Shown here one piece after another: positions 7,097 through 14,767 of a stretch of 25,446 nucleotides of DNA. The notes beneath the pieces are model-generated. The model was not told where the DNA came from and did not search any database. It saw only the letters and a program-made list of their open reading frames with translations. A program made the translations under genes and the position numbers. Within the stretch, counting starts at the first letter, position 1; every line of letters begins with the position of its first letter. This DNA comes from JASFQI01 sp050115555 (GTDB lineage: Bacteria; Desulfobacterota; DSM-4660; Desulfatiglandales; HGW-15), in NCBI GenBank assembly GCA_050115555.1, contig JASFQI010000024.1, positions 1-25,446 on the forward strand, read 5' to 3'.

Positions 7097-7814
7097 CCCC
7101 GGTCGCCACGGCCACATTGAGAGACTCGACTCGACCGGAGCCCGGAACGGCCACGAGCTCCTGGCAACGGGACCGGACGTTCGGACTCAATCCGCGGTCC
7201 TCCCTGCCCATCACAAGCACGGTATGCCGGTTCCAATCGAATGCGTACACGTCGGTCTTTGCCTCCCCCGCCGCTCCCACTATCCAGAAGCCTTCACGCG
7301 TCAATGCATCCAAGGCCCTCGGCAGGTTCACCACGCGGGCCACGGGAAGCAGGAGGCTCGCCCCGGCCGATCGTTTTGTCACGCGGTGACTGAGGCCGGC
7401 TGACCGATCCTTGGGCAAAATCAGACCTGCCGCTCCGAAAAACGCGGCTGCGCGAATCACGGCCCCCAGGTTGCCCTCGTCCGTAATGTGATCCGCGGCG
7501 AGGATGAGTCCGTAAGGGGCTGCGTCCCGGCGCGCCTGCTCCAGAACCTTCTCCAGGTCCACATACACCGGCGCACGAGTCACGGCTGCAAAGCCCTGGT
7601 GGGCCACACCCGGCAAGCGCGCCTCCAAATCTTCGGCCTTTTGAAAACGCACCGGGACGCCTCGGGACCTGGCCTGTTCCTGAACCGCCTTTACTCGACC
7701 GGACCCTTTTCCCACAGCAATCCAGACCTCGATCACCGCGATTCCCGGGCTGCTCAGGGCCTGGCAGACCGCGTGGAACCCGGGAATCACGTACTCTTCC
7801 GAATGGCGGGGCAT
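7014..7814 (-). CDS. rlmB: 23S rRNA (guanosine-2'-O-)-methyltransferase RlmB, TrmH/SpoU family
   Basis: This 266-aa SPOUT methyltransferase has an N-terminal L30e-like substrate-binding domain beginning YVIPGFHAVCQAL. The C-terminal trefoil-knot domain contains the three SpoU motifs: DEGNLGAVIRAAAFFGA (catalytic Asn/Arg), LVMGREDRGLSPNV, and VPGSGRVESLNVAVATGVIL. RlmB methylates the 2'-O of a conserved guanosine in the 23S rRNA peptidyl-transferase loop (G2251 in E. coli). It is the last gene of the minus-strand block, 39 bp after gmk. The last ~20 residues (KAAEREIAPVPPRQAGP) overlap maf and look like an unconserved tail. TrmH-type tRNA methylation is an alternative, but the N-domain favours RlmB. 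Confidence 0.9.
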   Translation of the reverse strand: MPRHSEEYVIPGFHAVCQALSSPGIAVIEVWIAVGKGSGRVKAVQEQARSRGVPVRFQKAEDLEARLPGVAHQGFAAVTRAPVYVDLEKVLEQARRDAAPYGLILAADHITDEGNLGAVIRAAAFFGAAGLILPKDRSAGLSHRVTKRSAGASLLLPVARVVNLPRALDALTREGFWIVGAAGEAKTDVYAFDWNRHTVLVMGREDRGLSPNVRSRCQELVAVPGSGRVESLNVAVATGVILSEIHRQQKAAEREIAPVPPRQAGP

Positions 7815-7853
7815 GGCGCTTCCAACGAAAAAACGTGACAGGGAATAAAATCT

Positions 7854-8486
7854 TCACTCCTGGGGAGAAGGCTCCGGAATCCCGACCGACGGGAACCGGG
7901 ACGCGACCTCGGAAAGCCTTCGAGCGCTCCTGCAGCGTTCCGCAAGGATCACAGCGGTCATCTCCTCCACGGCCTGCTCCAGACGTTCGTTGACGATGAG
8001 GTAATCGTACCGGGAGCAGGCGGCGATCTCCTCGGCTGCCTTTTCCATCCTTGCCGTGACGACCGAGGGTTCGTCTGTGCCGCGTTCACGAAGGCGATGC
8101 TCCAAAGCTTCCCTGGACGGAGGCAGGACGAAGATGAGTACGCTTTCCTTGACGCGCCTTTGAATGTTGACTGCACCCCGGACGTCCAGATCCATGATCA
8201 CATCCAGGCCTTGGGATGTCTTGCTTCGAATCTCCTCGAGCGACGTGCCATAGTAATCCTCGTACACCCTGGCCCACTCCGCGAACGCCCCCTGATCGAT
8301 CATCTCCTCGAATCGCCCCTGCCCCACGAAGTGATACTCCACGCCGTCCTGTTCCGCTCCCCGGGGCCGTCTCGTGGTGTGCGAAACCGAAAAGCCCAAA
8401 CCCCCCACACGACGACGAACACGTTCGATGATCGTGGATTTCCCAGAGCCCGATGGTCCGGAAACCACGTAGAGGCAACCACTCAT
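7854..8486 (-). CDS. gmk: Guanylate kinase
   Basis: This 210-aa enzyme phosphorylates GMP to GDP with ATP. It has the P-loop GPSGSGKST at residues 10-18, the GMP-binding segment SVSHTTRRPRGAEQDGVEYHFV, EWARVYEDYYGTS, DLDVRGAVNIQ, and the lid and adenine parts PPSREALEHRLRERGTD and YDYLIVNE. Length and motif order are typical. Only one base separates it from the remA stop, a tight coupling seen in many Desulfobacterota and Firmicutes. Confidence 0.96.
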   Translation of the reverse strand: MSGCLYVVSGPSGSGKSTIIERVRRRVGGLGFSVSHTTRRPRGAEQDGVEYHFVGQGRFEEMIDQGAFAEWARVYEDYYGTSLEEIRSKTSQGLDVIMDLDVRGAVNIQRRVKESVLIFVLPPSREALEHRLRERGTDEPSVVTARMEKAAEEIAACSRYDYLIVNERLEQAVEEMTAVILAERCRSARRLSEVASRFPSVGIPEPSPQE

Positions 8487-8487
8487 G

Positions 8488-8760
8488 TTACTCTTCCAGG
8501 TCTTCCGCGCTCAGGTTCCCTTCCGGGCTGAAGCGCTGGGCAATGGTCTCCGACTGGATGGCGGAAAGCACCACGTGATTGCTGTCCGTGATGATGACGG
8601 ACCGGGTCTTCCTGCCTTGAGTGGCATCAATCAGCCTCCGCTCCTCCCGGGCCTCGTCACGCAGTCTCTTGACCGGCGCGGTGTTCGGCGAAATGATCGC
8701 AACCACGCGTTTGGAGACCACCGAGTTCCCGAAGCCGATGTTCAAGAGCTTTGGGCTCAT
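8488..8760 (-). CDS. remA: RemA-like regulator (DUF370 / extracellular matrix regulatory family)
   Basis: This 90-aa protein has the family core LNIGFGNSVVSKRVVAIISPNTAPVKRLRDEA, followed by RKTRSVIITDSNHVVLSAIQSETIAQRF. In Bacillus subtilis RemA is a ring-forming DNA-binding activator of biofilm matrix and osmoprotection genes. The role in proteobacteria is not established. AAGGAGAGG precedes the ATG at ideal spacing. The gene sits directly before gmk and after yicC, which is its usual position. The symbol is by family only. Confidence 0.88.
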   Translation of the reverse strand: MSPKLLNIGFGNSVVSKRVVAIISPNTAPVKRLRDEAREERRLIDATQGRKTRSVIITDSNHVVLSAIQSETIAQRFSPEGNLSAEDLEE

Positions 8761-8893
8761 GGCATCCTCTCCTTTTCGATAGCGGTCCCAATTTCGATTT
8801 GGATAGTCCTGACAATCCCGACAAGGAAATCCCCTGGAGCGGTTTTCACGAACTTTGCAAGATCAGGAAACACCGTTTCCTGGAGCCTGCACA

Positions 8894-8943
8894 TTGAATC
8901 TCCCCGCATCAAGCTTGAGGAATGCGCAAGCGAAGCATTTTCA
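8894..8943 (-). repeat. REP-like hairpin repeat, copy 1 (yicC-remA gap)
   Basis: This 50-bp element is 46/50 identical to the copy at 10002-10051. It carries an imperfect palindrome (AATGC...GCATT, extended by TGA...TCA). It lies between the yicC stop and remA, inside a presumed operon. On the minus (transcribed) strand it reads TGAAAATGC at its start, as does the second copy. Confidence 0.75.
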
Positions 8944-8962
8944 CGCTGCGCTCTCAGGGGGT

Positions 8963-9844
8963 TCATTCGACATTCTGCACCTGCTCCTTCAGTTTCTCGA
9001 GCTCTCCCTTGACCTCCACCGCCATGGAGGATATGGACGCATCCGAGGCCTTGGAACTGATCGTGTTCACCTCCCGGTGGAGCTCCTGGACCAGGAAGTC
9101 CAGCCGCCGGCCCACCGGCTCGTTCAGCGCGAGAACCTGTTCGAACTGAGACAGATGGCTCTGGCTTCGGACCGTTTCCTCCGTGATATCGCATCGCCCC
9201 GCGAACAGGGCCACCTCCTGCAGCAGGCGCCCCTCATCCAGCTCCATCCCCTCGGACAGGGATTCTACCCTTTCCCGCAGCCGCTTTCGATACGCCTCCA
9301 CCACAACCGGCGCACGTTCTTCGATACGGGCCAGGTTTTCCCGAATCGTCAGAAGCCGGGATCGAAAATCCTTCTCAATGGCACGGCCCTCCTCGGCCCG
9401 CATGCGGTCCAGCGCGTCCAGGGCCTCGGACATCGCCGTTTCCACACCGGGACGAACGGCCTCCAAGTCCTCCTCTACAGGAGATATCTTCACGACGTCC
9501 TTGAACTGGCACAATGTCTCTGCATGGATCGGGGAATCCAGATCGAATCGTTCCTGAAGCTCTCGAAGGACCTCCACATAGGCCCTGGCAAGGGGGACGT
9601 TCAGAGCAACGGCCGTATCGGGCTCCTCTGCCCGATGCTCCATCTGGATCGAACACTCGATCCGACCGCGCCCCACACGGGTAGCGATCTGTGAGCGCAC
9701 TTCATCCTCCAGGGGCTGAAGGCTCCGTGGTATGCGCACCACCACATCCCGAAACCGGTGATTCACGGAACGGATCTCCACTGTGATCAGCGCCTCTGCA
9801 ATTTCCAACTCTCCGCGTCCATAGGCGGTCATGCTTCGGAGCAC
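8963..9844 (-). CDS. yicC: YicC-family endoribonuclease
   Basis: This 293-aa protein matches the YicC/YloC family along its length: LRSMTAYGRG at the N terminus, EIRSVNHRFRDVVVRIPR, GRGRIECSI, and the C-terminal DUF1732 part with GRCDITEETVRSQSHLSQF, GRRLDFLVQELHREVNTISSKASD and a helical tail. E. coli YicC is an endoribonuclease that affects small-RNA turnover. The start is GTG 9844, four residues before MTAYG as in most homologs, with AAAGGA about 8 bp upstream. It is the third gene of the rfaE1-to-rlmB block. Gaps of ~200 bp on each side hold the paired hairpin repeats. Confidence 0.94.
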   Translation of the reverse strand: MLRSMTAYGRGELEIAEALITVEIRSVNHRFRDVVVRIPRSLQPLEDEVRSQIATRVGRGRIECSIQMEHRAEEPDTAVALNVPLARAYVEVLRELQERFDLDSPIHAETLCQFKDVVKISPVEEDLEAVRPGVETAMSEALDALDRMRAEEGRAIEKDFRSRLLTIRENLARIEERAPVVVEAYRKRLRERVESLSEGMELDEGRLLQEVALFAGRCDITEETVRSQSHLSQFEQVLALNEPVGRRLDFLVQELHREVNTISSKASDASISSMAVEVKGELEKLKEQVQNVE

Positions 9845-10001
9845 CTTTTCATCCTTTCGTTGATCGAGGTGTGCGCGGTTCTTGGCTTCACCGCTTTTTC
9901 CGTCCCCGTAAACACCCGCTCGACAGACATTGGCAATGCCCTGATCTGTTGGAGCTACGGGGCAAATCGCTAATTTTGAGCCTACCTCGACTTCATTCGA
10001 C

Positions 10002-10051
10002 TTGAATCTCCCCGCAGCCAGCTTGAGGTATGCGCAAGCGAGGCATTTTCA
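10002..10051 (-). repeat. REP-like hairpin repeat, copy 2 (DUF4416-yicC gap)
   Basis: This is the second copy of the 50-bp repeat (46/50 identical to 8894-8943), in the same orientation. It overlaps the stop codon of the DUF4416 gene (10049-10051), so the repeat supplies that stop. It has the same TATGC...GCATT-type hairpin core. Confidence 0.75.
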
Positions 10052-10591
10052 AGGGGACATGGGACCGTTTCCTCGCAACTGCTCCTTGTAACGCTCCCGA
10101 ACACCGTTGAAATATTCGATCACCTCGGCATCCGCGTAATCCGGGTAGGTCCAGGCCAGTGAACGGAAGCACTTCCTGTGGAAGACCAGTGTGAGATCCG
10201 CGTAGATTCCCTGGGAGAGATAAATTCGATGGGTATAGTTCTTCCCCGTTGCCAGGACCAGTCTCTCAAGACAGACAAACCCCGGATCGATGTTTACGGT
10301 TCGCCTTCCCTGCTCCCGAGTCCGATCCTCCAGCCGGTTTGTCTCGAGCTTTGTCCCGGGAAGCTCCTCCCGGGCCATGAAGCGCTCGAACGCCGCGAAT
10401 TTCCTCACCAGAGGACTGCCCATCTCCCGCTCGTAGTAACGGGTCCGATCAAAGGGCATGACCGGGCTCACCCAATCCGTGGGACCGTACAAATCTTCCA
10501 GCTTCGAGATCGTGCGGTCAATCCTCTCTTCCTTTGCAGCGATGAGGCTTGCAATCCGTTTTACAGGATCGGGTTCGCTGGGCGTACTCAT
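10049..10591 (-). CDS. DUF4416 family protein
   Basis: This 180-aa cytoplasmic protein matches the DUF4416 family as I know it from Desulfobacterota and related anaerobes: LYGPTDWVSPVMPFDRTRYYEREMG, FMAREELPGTKLETNRLEDR, NIDPGFVCLERLVLATGKNYTHRIYL, LTLVFHRKCFRSLAWTYPDYAD, and a C-terminal EYFNGVRERYKEQL helix. No function is established. ATG 10591 (MSTPSEPDPV) is preferred over a longer frame reaching 10819: the extension is Arg/Gly-rich, unlike the family, and overlaps rfaE1. It lies 83 bp after rfaE1, a common association suggesting a link to envelope or LPS biogenesis, which is inference. Confidence 0.85.
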   Translation of the reverse strand: MSTPSEPDPVKRIASLIAAKEERIDRTISKLEDLYGPTDWVSPVMPFDRTRYYEREMGSPLVRKFAAFERFMAREELPGTKLETNRLEDRTREQGRRTVNIDPGFVCLERLVLATGKNYTHRIYLSQGIYADLTLVFHRKCFRSLAWTYPDYADAEVIEYFNGVRERYKEQLRGNGPMSP

Positions 10592-10674
10592 GGTCCTCGT
10601 TTCGCGAAGTCTTTCACCGGCAGGAAAGCCCTGGTACTCCACTTCCTTCTCGAAACGGACAGATTGGGCTCCGT

Positions 10675-11685
10675 CTACCCGCTTCGACCGTTGATTGCGC
10701 GGTTCAACTCGTCCACCGTGACCGTGGAGGTCCCCAGTTCGCCCACTACGATCCCGGCGGCGTAGTTCGCAACGACCGCGGCGGACTTGAGATCCATACC
10801 GGCCGCCAGGCCCATGCAAAGCGTACTGATTACCGTATCCCCGGCACCCGTCACATCAAACACCTTTCGGGCAACGGTAGGAATATGTGTGGCCTCGCCG
10901 CCTCTCTCGAACAGCGTCATGCCGTCCTTGCCCTGGGTGATCAGGACGGATCCGGCCTCGAGCGTCTCGAGCATTTGCCTGCCGGCCTCCAGCAGGGTCG
11001 GCTCGTCGTGAATCTCCACTCCGCAGTACGCACCGGCCTCGTGATGGTTGGGCGTGATCGTGTCTACGCCTTTATAGGATGGAAAGTTGCCCGTCTTGGG
11101 GTCCACACCGATGATGACATCCGAGTCCCAGACGAGGCTGCGCAGCCCTTCCATCATCACCTCGGAGACCACGCCTTTCCCATAGTCCGCAACAATGATG
11201 ACATTCACCTCGTTTCGAACCTGCTTCACGAAATCCAAAATGCGGTGAACATCTTCCGGTCGAATTCGCTTACGGCTTTCCCGATCAAAGCGCACAACCT
11301 GCTGGTTGCGCGCCACCACACGGGATTTGACGCTCGTGGGCCGGTCGTTTACCGGAACAACTCCCTCGACGGGGAGCCCCAAGTTCCGAATTCTCTCGAT
11401 GATCTCGCCCCCCGCACGGTCTTCTCCGACGACTCCGCACAGGATGGGGTGCCCCCCCAGGGAAGCAATGTTGTTCAACACGTTGGCCGCTCCCCCGAGC
11501 CGCTTGGTCTCCTGCGTCACCTCGACGACAGGAACCGGAGCCTCAGGGGAGATGCGGGTTACATCCCCCCAAACGAACTTGTCCAGAATAATGTCCCCGA
11601 CAACCAGGATCTTCGTGTCCGAGAATCGACGGATCCAGGCCTTGAGGTCATCTCCCCTGATTTGGATATCGGATTCCTTGATCAT
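10675..11685 (-). CDS. rfaE1: D-glycero-beta-D-manno-heptose-7-phosphate kinase (stand-alone RfaE domain I)
   Basis: This 336-aa PfkB/ribokinase-fold sugar kinase makes the heptose-1,7-bisphosphate precursor of the LPS inner core. Landmarks are KILVVGDIILDKFVWGDVTRISPEAPVPVV, GGAANVLNNIASLGG, NQQVVRFDRES, VIIVADYGKGVVSE, TPNHHEAGAYCG, LITQGKDGMTLFE, and the signature VFDVTGAGDTVIS with catalytic Asp. There is no C-terminal nucleotidyltransferase domain, so this is the split form, and a separate RfaE2 should exist elsewhere. ATG 11685 (MIKESD) is chosen. A TTG start at 11721 would add 12 unconserved residues. The gene implies a Gram-negative outer membrane with heptose-containing LPS. Confidence 0.93.
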   Translation of the reverse strand: MIKESDIQIRGDDLKAWIRRFSDTKILVVGDIILDKFVWGDVTRISPEAPVPVVEVTQETKRLGGAANVLNNIASLGGHPILCGVVGEDRAGGEIIERIRNLGLPVEGVVPVNDRPTSVKSRVVARNQQVVRFDRESRKRIRPEDVHRILDFVKQVRNEVNVIIVADYGKGVVSEVMMEGLRSLVWDSDVIIGVDPKTGNFPSYKGVDTITPNHHEAGAYCGVEIHDEPTLLEAGRQMLETLEAGSVLITQGKDGMTLFERGGEATHIPTVARKVFDVTGAGDTVISTLCMGLAAGMDLKSAAVVANYAAGIVVGELGTSTVTVDELNRAINGRSG

Positions 11686-12206
11686 TTCGTCCCATGCTCG
11701 ATTAACACCGGCGTCTCGCAAGGCCCTTCTCTGTAACGCTTTCTATCTGCACGCAGTCCAGCTGCAGACGGGACAGGAGATCCCGAGTCATAAGGCATCT
11801 CCCTTGAGCGAATATCGCTTGCCCACCCTGTCGTCTCGCTGAAGCGTGAAAGGCAATTCGCGGGCAACGCATTTTCACGCCTCAGCAGCTCCAGGCCCTC
11901 TCCTCGAGGCAACTCAAAAGGTTACCACCCTGCCCCACGGTTGTCCACCCCCTTCCCATTCCCCGTTCCCACCCTGCGACCCTCATTCCCTGAGCCCAAA
12001 TCCCTGATGTTTTCCTTTTCCTCCTTTGCCCTTTCACCTCTATCCTTCTCTCCCGCCTGCCGCCCGGCCCCCGAAATCGAGACCGATGAATCCGTCATTG
12101 AGAAAGGGCTGCGCAGCGGTTATTCTTGAGGTGCATCGCGAGGTCATGCCTGAAAAGCACGGCAACCCGGTAGAAACGTCGGGACGTGAAAAGCAACGGA
12201 GACCCT
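11686..12206. other. Intergenic region between divergent rfaE1 and the EamA gene
   Basis: About 520 bp without a convincing gene. It should hold the promoters of both flanking transcripts, but no strong -35/-10 pair was recognised. It contains a hairpin related to the REP-like repeats (11844-11880). From about 11941 to 12070 the plus strand is strikingly pyrimidine-rich (repeated CCC, TTCC and TCC runs). Confidence 0.5.
11844..11880 (-). repeat. Hairpin related to the REP-like repeats (third site)
   Basis: The inverted repeat GCGTGAAA (11844-11851) / TTTCACGC (11873-11880) encloses a GC-rich loop. Its minus-strand sequence starts GCGTGAAAATGC, the same 12 bases that start copy 1 on that strand, followed by a similar but diverged GC-rich core. 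It lies upstream of rfaE1 in the same operon orientation. Confidence 0.5.
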
Positions 12207-13076
12207 ATGCTCTGGATGACAATGGCCCTTTCTGCGGCCCTTTGTACTGCGGCCACAGACACCCTTACCAAACGCTTCTTCAGTGACCTCAAGGCATTCG
12301 AAATGGCCCTGATTCGGCTTACGTACGCCGCCCCCATCCTGGCGATCGCACTCCTGTTCCTGCCCCGTCCAGCGCTCGACGCTACCTTCTGGACCTGTAT
12401 TGCAGCTGCGCTTCCCCTGGAGGTGGCGGCCCTTCTCTGCTACATGGAGGCAATCAAAGTTTCGCCGCTTTCCCTGACCGTGCCGTTTCTGGCCTTTACT
12501 CCAGCTTTCATCATCCTGACGGGGTACCTTTTTCTGGATGAAGTTCTTTCGGCCCCGGGAATCCTCGGTATTGGTTGCATCGTGGCCGGCTCCTATGTGC
12601 TGAATCTCACCCGCGCCCGGGAGCAATGGATCATGCCGTTCATCGCCATCTTCCGAGAGCGCGGGTCCCGGCTCATGCTCCTCACCAGCTTTATCTATGC
12701 GTTCACGGCCACCCTGGGAAAGGTGGCCATCCTTCACTCCAGTCCACCCTTTTTCGGAGTCTGCTACTTCCTCTGCCTGCTCATCCTGATGCTCCTTCTC
12801 ATCCCCTGGTTTCCCGGTGTGAGTGCGCGAAATCTCATCTCGCGACCCCTTCCCGGCATCGCCACAGGCACAGCCTCAGCTGCGATGGTCTTCAGCCACA
12901 CCCTGGCCATCTCCCTTGTGGAGGCTGCCTACATGATCGCTGTCAAGCGAACCAGCCTCCTCTTCGGTGTGGTCCTCGGTGCCATCGTGTTTCACGAAAC
13001 TCACATCCGCGAGCGCTTTCTGGGAGCGGCCATCATGATGGCCGGCGTGTTCCTGATTGCTTTGTCGTCCGAATGA
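12207..13076 (+). CDS. EamA/DMT-superfamily permease (10-TM)
   Basis: This 289-aa integral membrane protein has about ten hydrophobic segments in two EamA-like halves. The first half ends near the motif PFLAFTPAFIILTGYLFLDEVLSAPGILG. The second ends VKRTSLLFGVVLGAIVFHETHIRERFLGAAIMMAGVFLIAL. Both halves show the repeated P/E-rich loop pattern of drug/metabolite transporters. The substrate cannot be told. ATG 12207 (MLWMTM) is preferred to the GTG at 12186 because a CGGAGA Shine-Dalgarno lies ~6 bp before it. It stands alone, divergent from rfaE1 and separated from trkA by 330 bp, so no pathway link is suggested. Confidence 0.87.
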   Translation: MLWMTMALSAALCTAATDTLTKRFFSDLKAFEMALIRLTYAAPILAIALLFLPRPALDATFWTCIAAALPLEVAALLCYMEAIKVSPLSLTVPFLAFTPAFIILTGYLFLDEVLSAPGILGIGCIVAGSYVLNLTRAREQWIMPFIAIFRERGSRLMLLTSFIYAFTATLGKVAILHSSPPFFGVCYFLCLLILMLLLIPWFPGVSARNLISRPLPGIATGTASAAMVFSHTLAISLVEAAYMIAVKRTSLLFGVVLGAIVFHETHIRERFLGAAIMMAGVFLIALSSE

Positions 13077-13407
13077 CGACCTCTTTCCTCATGCAACGCT
13101 GAAAAACAGCTGAAGAACTGCTTGAAATTCTTGCTTTCCTCCATGACCTCTATGGTCTCTGTGGTGAAAGACACCTGTCATCGTACGTACGTAAAGGGGC
13201 ACTTGAGATCGGATGGTGTTTTTCCCTATACCCCATCAAGCGCCTCGGAGAGCGCCTGCTCTCGCCTCATCAAAAACAATCAGCCTTGGGCCGAACCTCC
13301 TTGCCCATTGACAAGATTTCCAGGGACTGCTTAAGATGCCACAGAGATTGACCCGAACCGTCGTAAGGGTTCTCCTCCCCATCCCACGCAAAGCAGGGAG
13401 AAATCGT
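13077..13407. other. Intergenic region upstream of trkA
   Basis: About 330 bp between the permease and trkA. A 70-codon open frame at 13122-13334 has no Shine-Dalgarno or recognisable features and is not called. The stretch contains the alternating palindrome CGTACGTACG near 13183-13192 and, near its end, the sigma-70-type promoter listed separately. Confidence 0.5.
13308..13337 (+). promoter_or_regulatory. Sigma-70-type promoter of trkA-trkH
   Basis: A perfect TTGACA (13308-13313) is followed after 18 bases by TAAGAT (13332-13337, four of six consensus bases). It lies about 70 bp upstream of the trkA start and points along the operon. Confidence 0.6.
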
Positions 13408-13408
13408 C

Positions 13409-14767
13409 TTGAAAATCATCATCGTAGGTGCGGGCGTGGTGGGTTTTCATATCGCCCAGCGTCTCTCCGTGGAAAACCAGGATGTCGTCCTCATTGACAA
13501 GGACCCGGAGAAAATCAACCGCATCAACGAGGAGCTGGACCTGCAGGCGCTCCTGGGCTCAGGAACGAGTCCTCGCATGCTGCAGGACTCCGGAATCGCG
13601 GATGCCGATATGCTGGTGGCTGCGACCGACAGCGACGAAGTCAACCTGATCGCCTGCATGCTCGCCCGACAGCTGAACCCCTATCTCCTGAAGGTCGCCC
13701 GTTTGCGCAATCCCGAATACCTGGACATGAAGGAGCTTCTCGGTCAGGACATCCTGGGCATCGACCACATTATCAATCCGGAATCCGTCATGGTGGAGAC
13801 GGTTCGGAACCTGATGATGGTGCCCGGCGCATCCGACGTGATCGACTTTGTTGAGGGGCGTGTCAAGCTCATCGGGGTGACCATTCAACCGGATTCTCCG
13901 TTTGCGGGCCGTAAGCTCATGTCCTTTCAAGACCTGGAGGGCAAGCTCCTGGTAGGCGCGATTGTTCGAGGCGAGCAGGTATCCATTCCTCACGGCGAGG
14001 ACACCATCCAGGCCAACGACCTCGTCTACGTGGTCACCCGCTCCGACAAGCTCCAGAAAATCTTCTCCTTCTTCCAGATCAAGGAGGAAGGACTCCGTCG
14101 CGTCATCATCGTGGGGGGCGGCCAGACCGGAACGGCGCTGGCCGAGGCCCTCGACAGGACCCGGATCTCGGTCAAGCTGATCGACCGGGATCCCGAGCGC
14201 TGTGAAGAACTGGCCAGACGCCTTGGAAAAGTCATCGTGATCAACGGCGACGGCACGGACCGGGACCTCCTCCTGGAGGAGAGTGTGGGCAATGTGGACA
14301 TTTTCGTCACCCTCACCGGAGACGAAGAGAGCAACGTCCTCATCTCCCTGCTGGCAAAGGGCCTGGGTGCCGGGAAGACGATCACCCGGATCAATAAACT
14401 GAGCTACATTCCCCTGGTGTCCTCCATCGGGCTCGACACGGTGATCAGCGCCCGTCTATCGGCCACCCGGGCCATTCTTCAGCACATCCGGCGGGGGAAA
14501 ATCATTTCCGTTGCGCCGCTCAAAGGGGAGCACGCCGAGGCCATTGAGGCGGAGGCCCTCAGCACATCGGACATCGTGAACGTCCCCCTCTCCCAGATCA
14601 AGTTTCCCAAGGGAGCGCTTGTAGGAGCGGTGGTCCGCGGGGACGACATCATCATTCCCCGCGGGGACAGCGTTGTTCAAGAGAAGGACCGGCTGATCAT
14701 TTTCGCCCTGAAAAAAGCCATTCCGAAGCTGGAAAAGCTCCTCACCGTGAAGCTGGACTTCTTCTGA
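13409..14767 (+). CDS. trkA: Trk system potassium uptake protein TrkA
   Basis: This 452-aa cytosolic protein gates the TrkH potassium channel. It contains two tandem RCK units, each a Rossmann NAD-binding domain plus an RCK_C domain. The first dinucleotide-binding motif is IIVGAGVVGFHIAQRL at the N terminus, with acidic LIDKDPEK at the end of the second strand. The second is VIIVGGGQTGTALAEAL near residue 231, with LIDRDPERC. The RCK_C parts include GVTIQPDSPFAGRKL and NVPLSQIKFPKGALVGAVVRGDDIIIPRGD. The start is TTG at 13409 with GGGAG 8 bp upstream; family alignment leaves no room for another start. The stop overlaps the trkH ATG by one base, giving a two-gene operon. Confidence 0.95.
   Translation: MKIIIVGAGVVGFHIAQRLSVENQDVVLIDKDPEKINRINEELDLQALLGSGTSPRMLQDSGIADADMLVAATDSDEVNLIACMLARQLNPYLLKVARLRNPEYLDMKELLGQDILGIDHIINPESVMVETVRNLMMVPGASDVIDFVEGRVKLIGVTIQPDSPFAGRKLMSFQDLEGKLLVGAIVRGEQVSIPHGEDTIQANDLVYVVTRSDKLQKIFSFFQIKEEGLRRVIIVGGGQTGTALAEALDRTRISVKLIDRDPERCEELARRLGKVIVINGDGTDRDLLLEESVGNVDIFVTLTGDEESNVLISLLAKGLGAGKTITRINKLSYIPLVSSIGLDTVISARLSATRAILQHIRRGKIISVAPLKGEHAEAIEAEALSTSDIVNVPLSQIKFPKGALVGAVVRGDDIIIPRGDSVVQEKDRLIIFALKKAIPKLEKLLTVKLDFF

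Noticed and set aside
13122..13334. 70-codon frame upstream of trkA
   Set aside because: It has no Shine-Dalgarno or motif, and the trkA promoter overlaps its 3' end.
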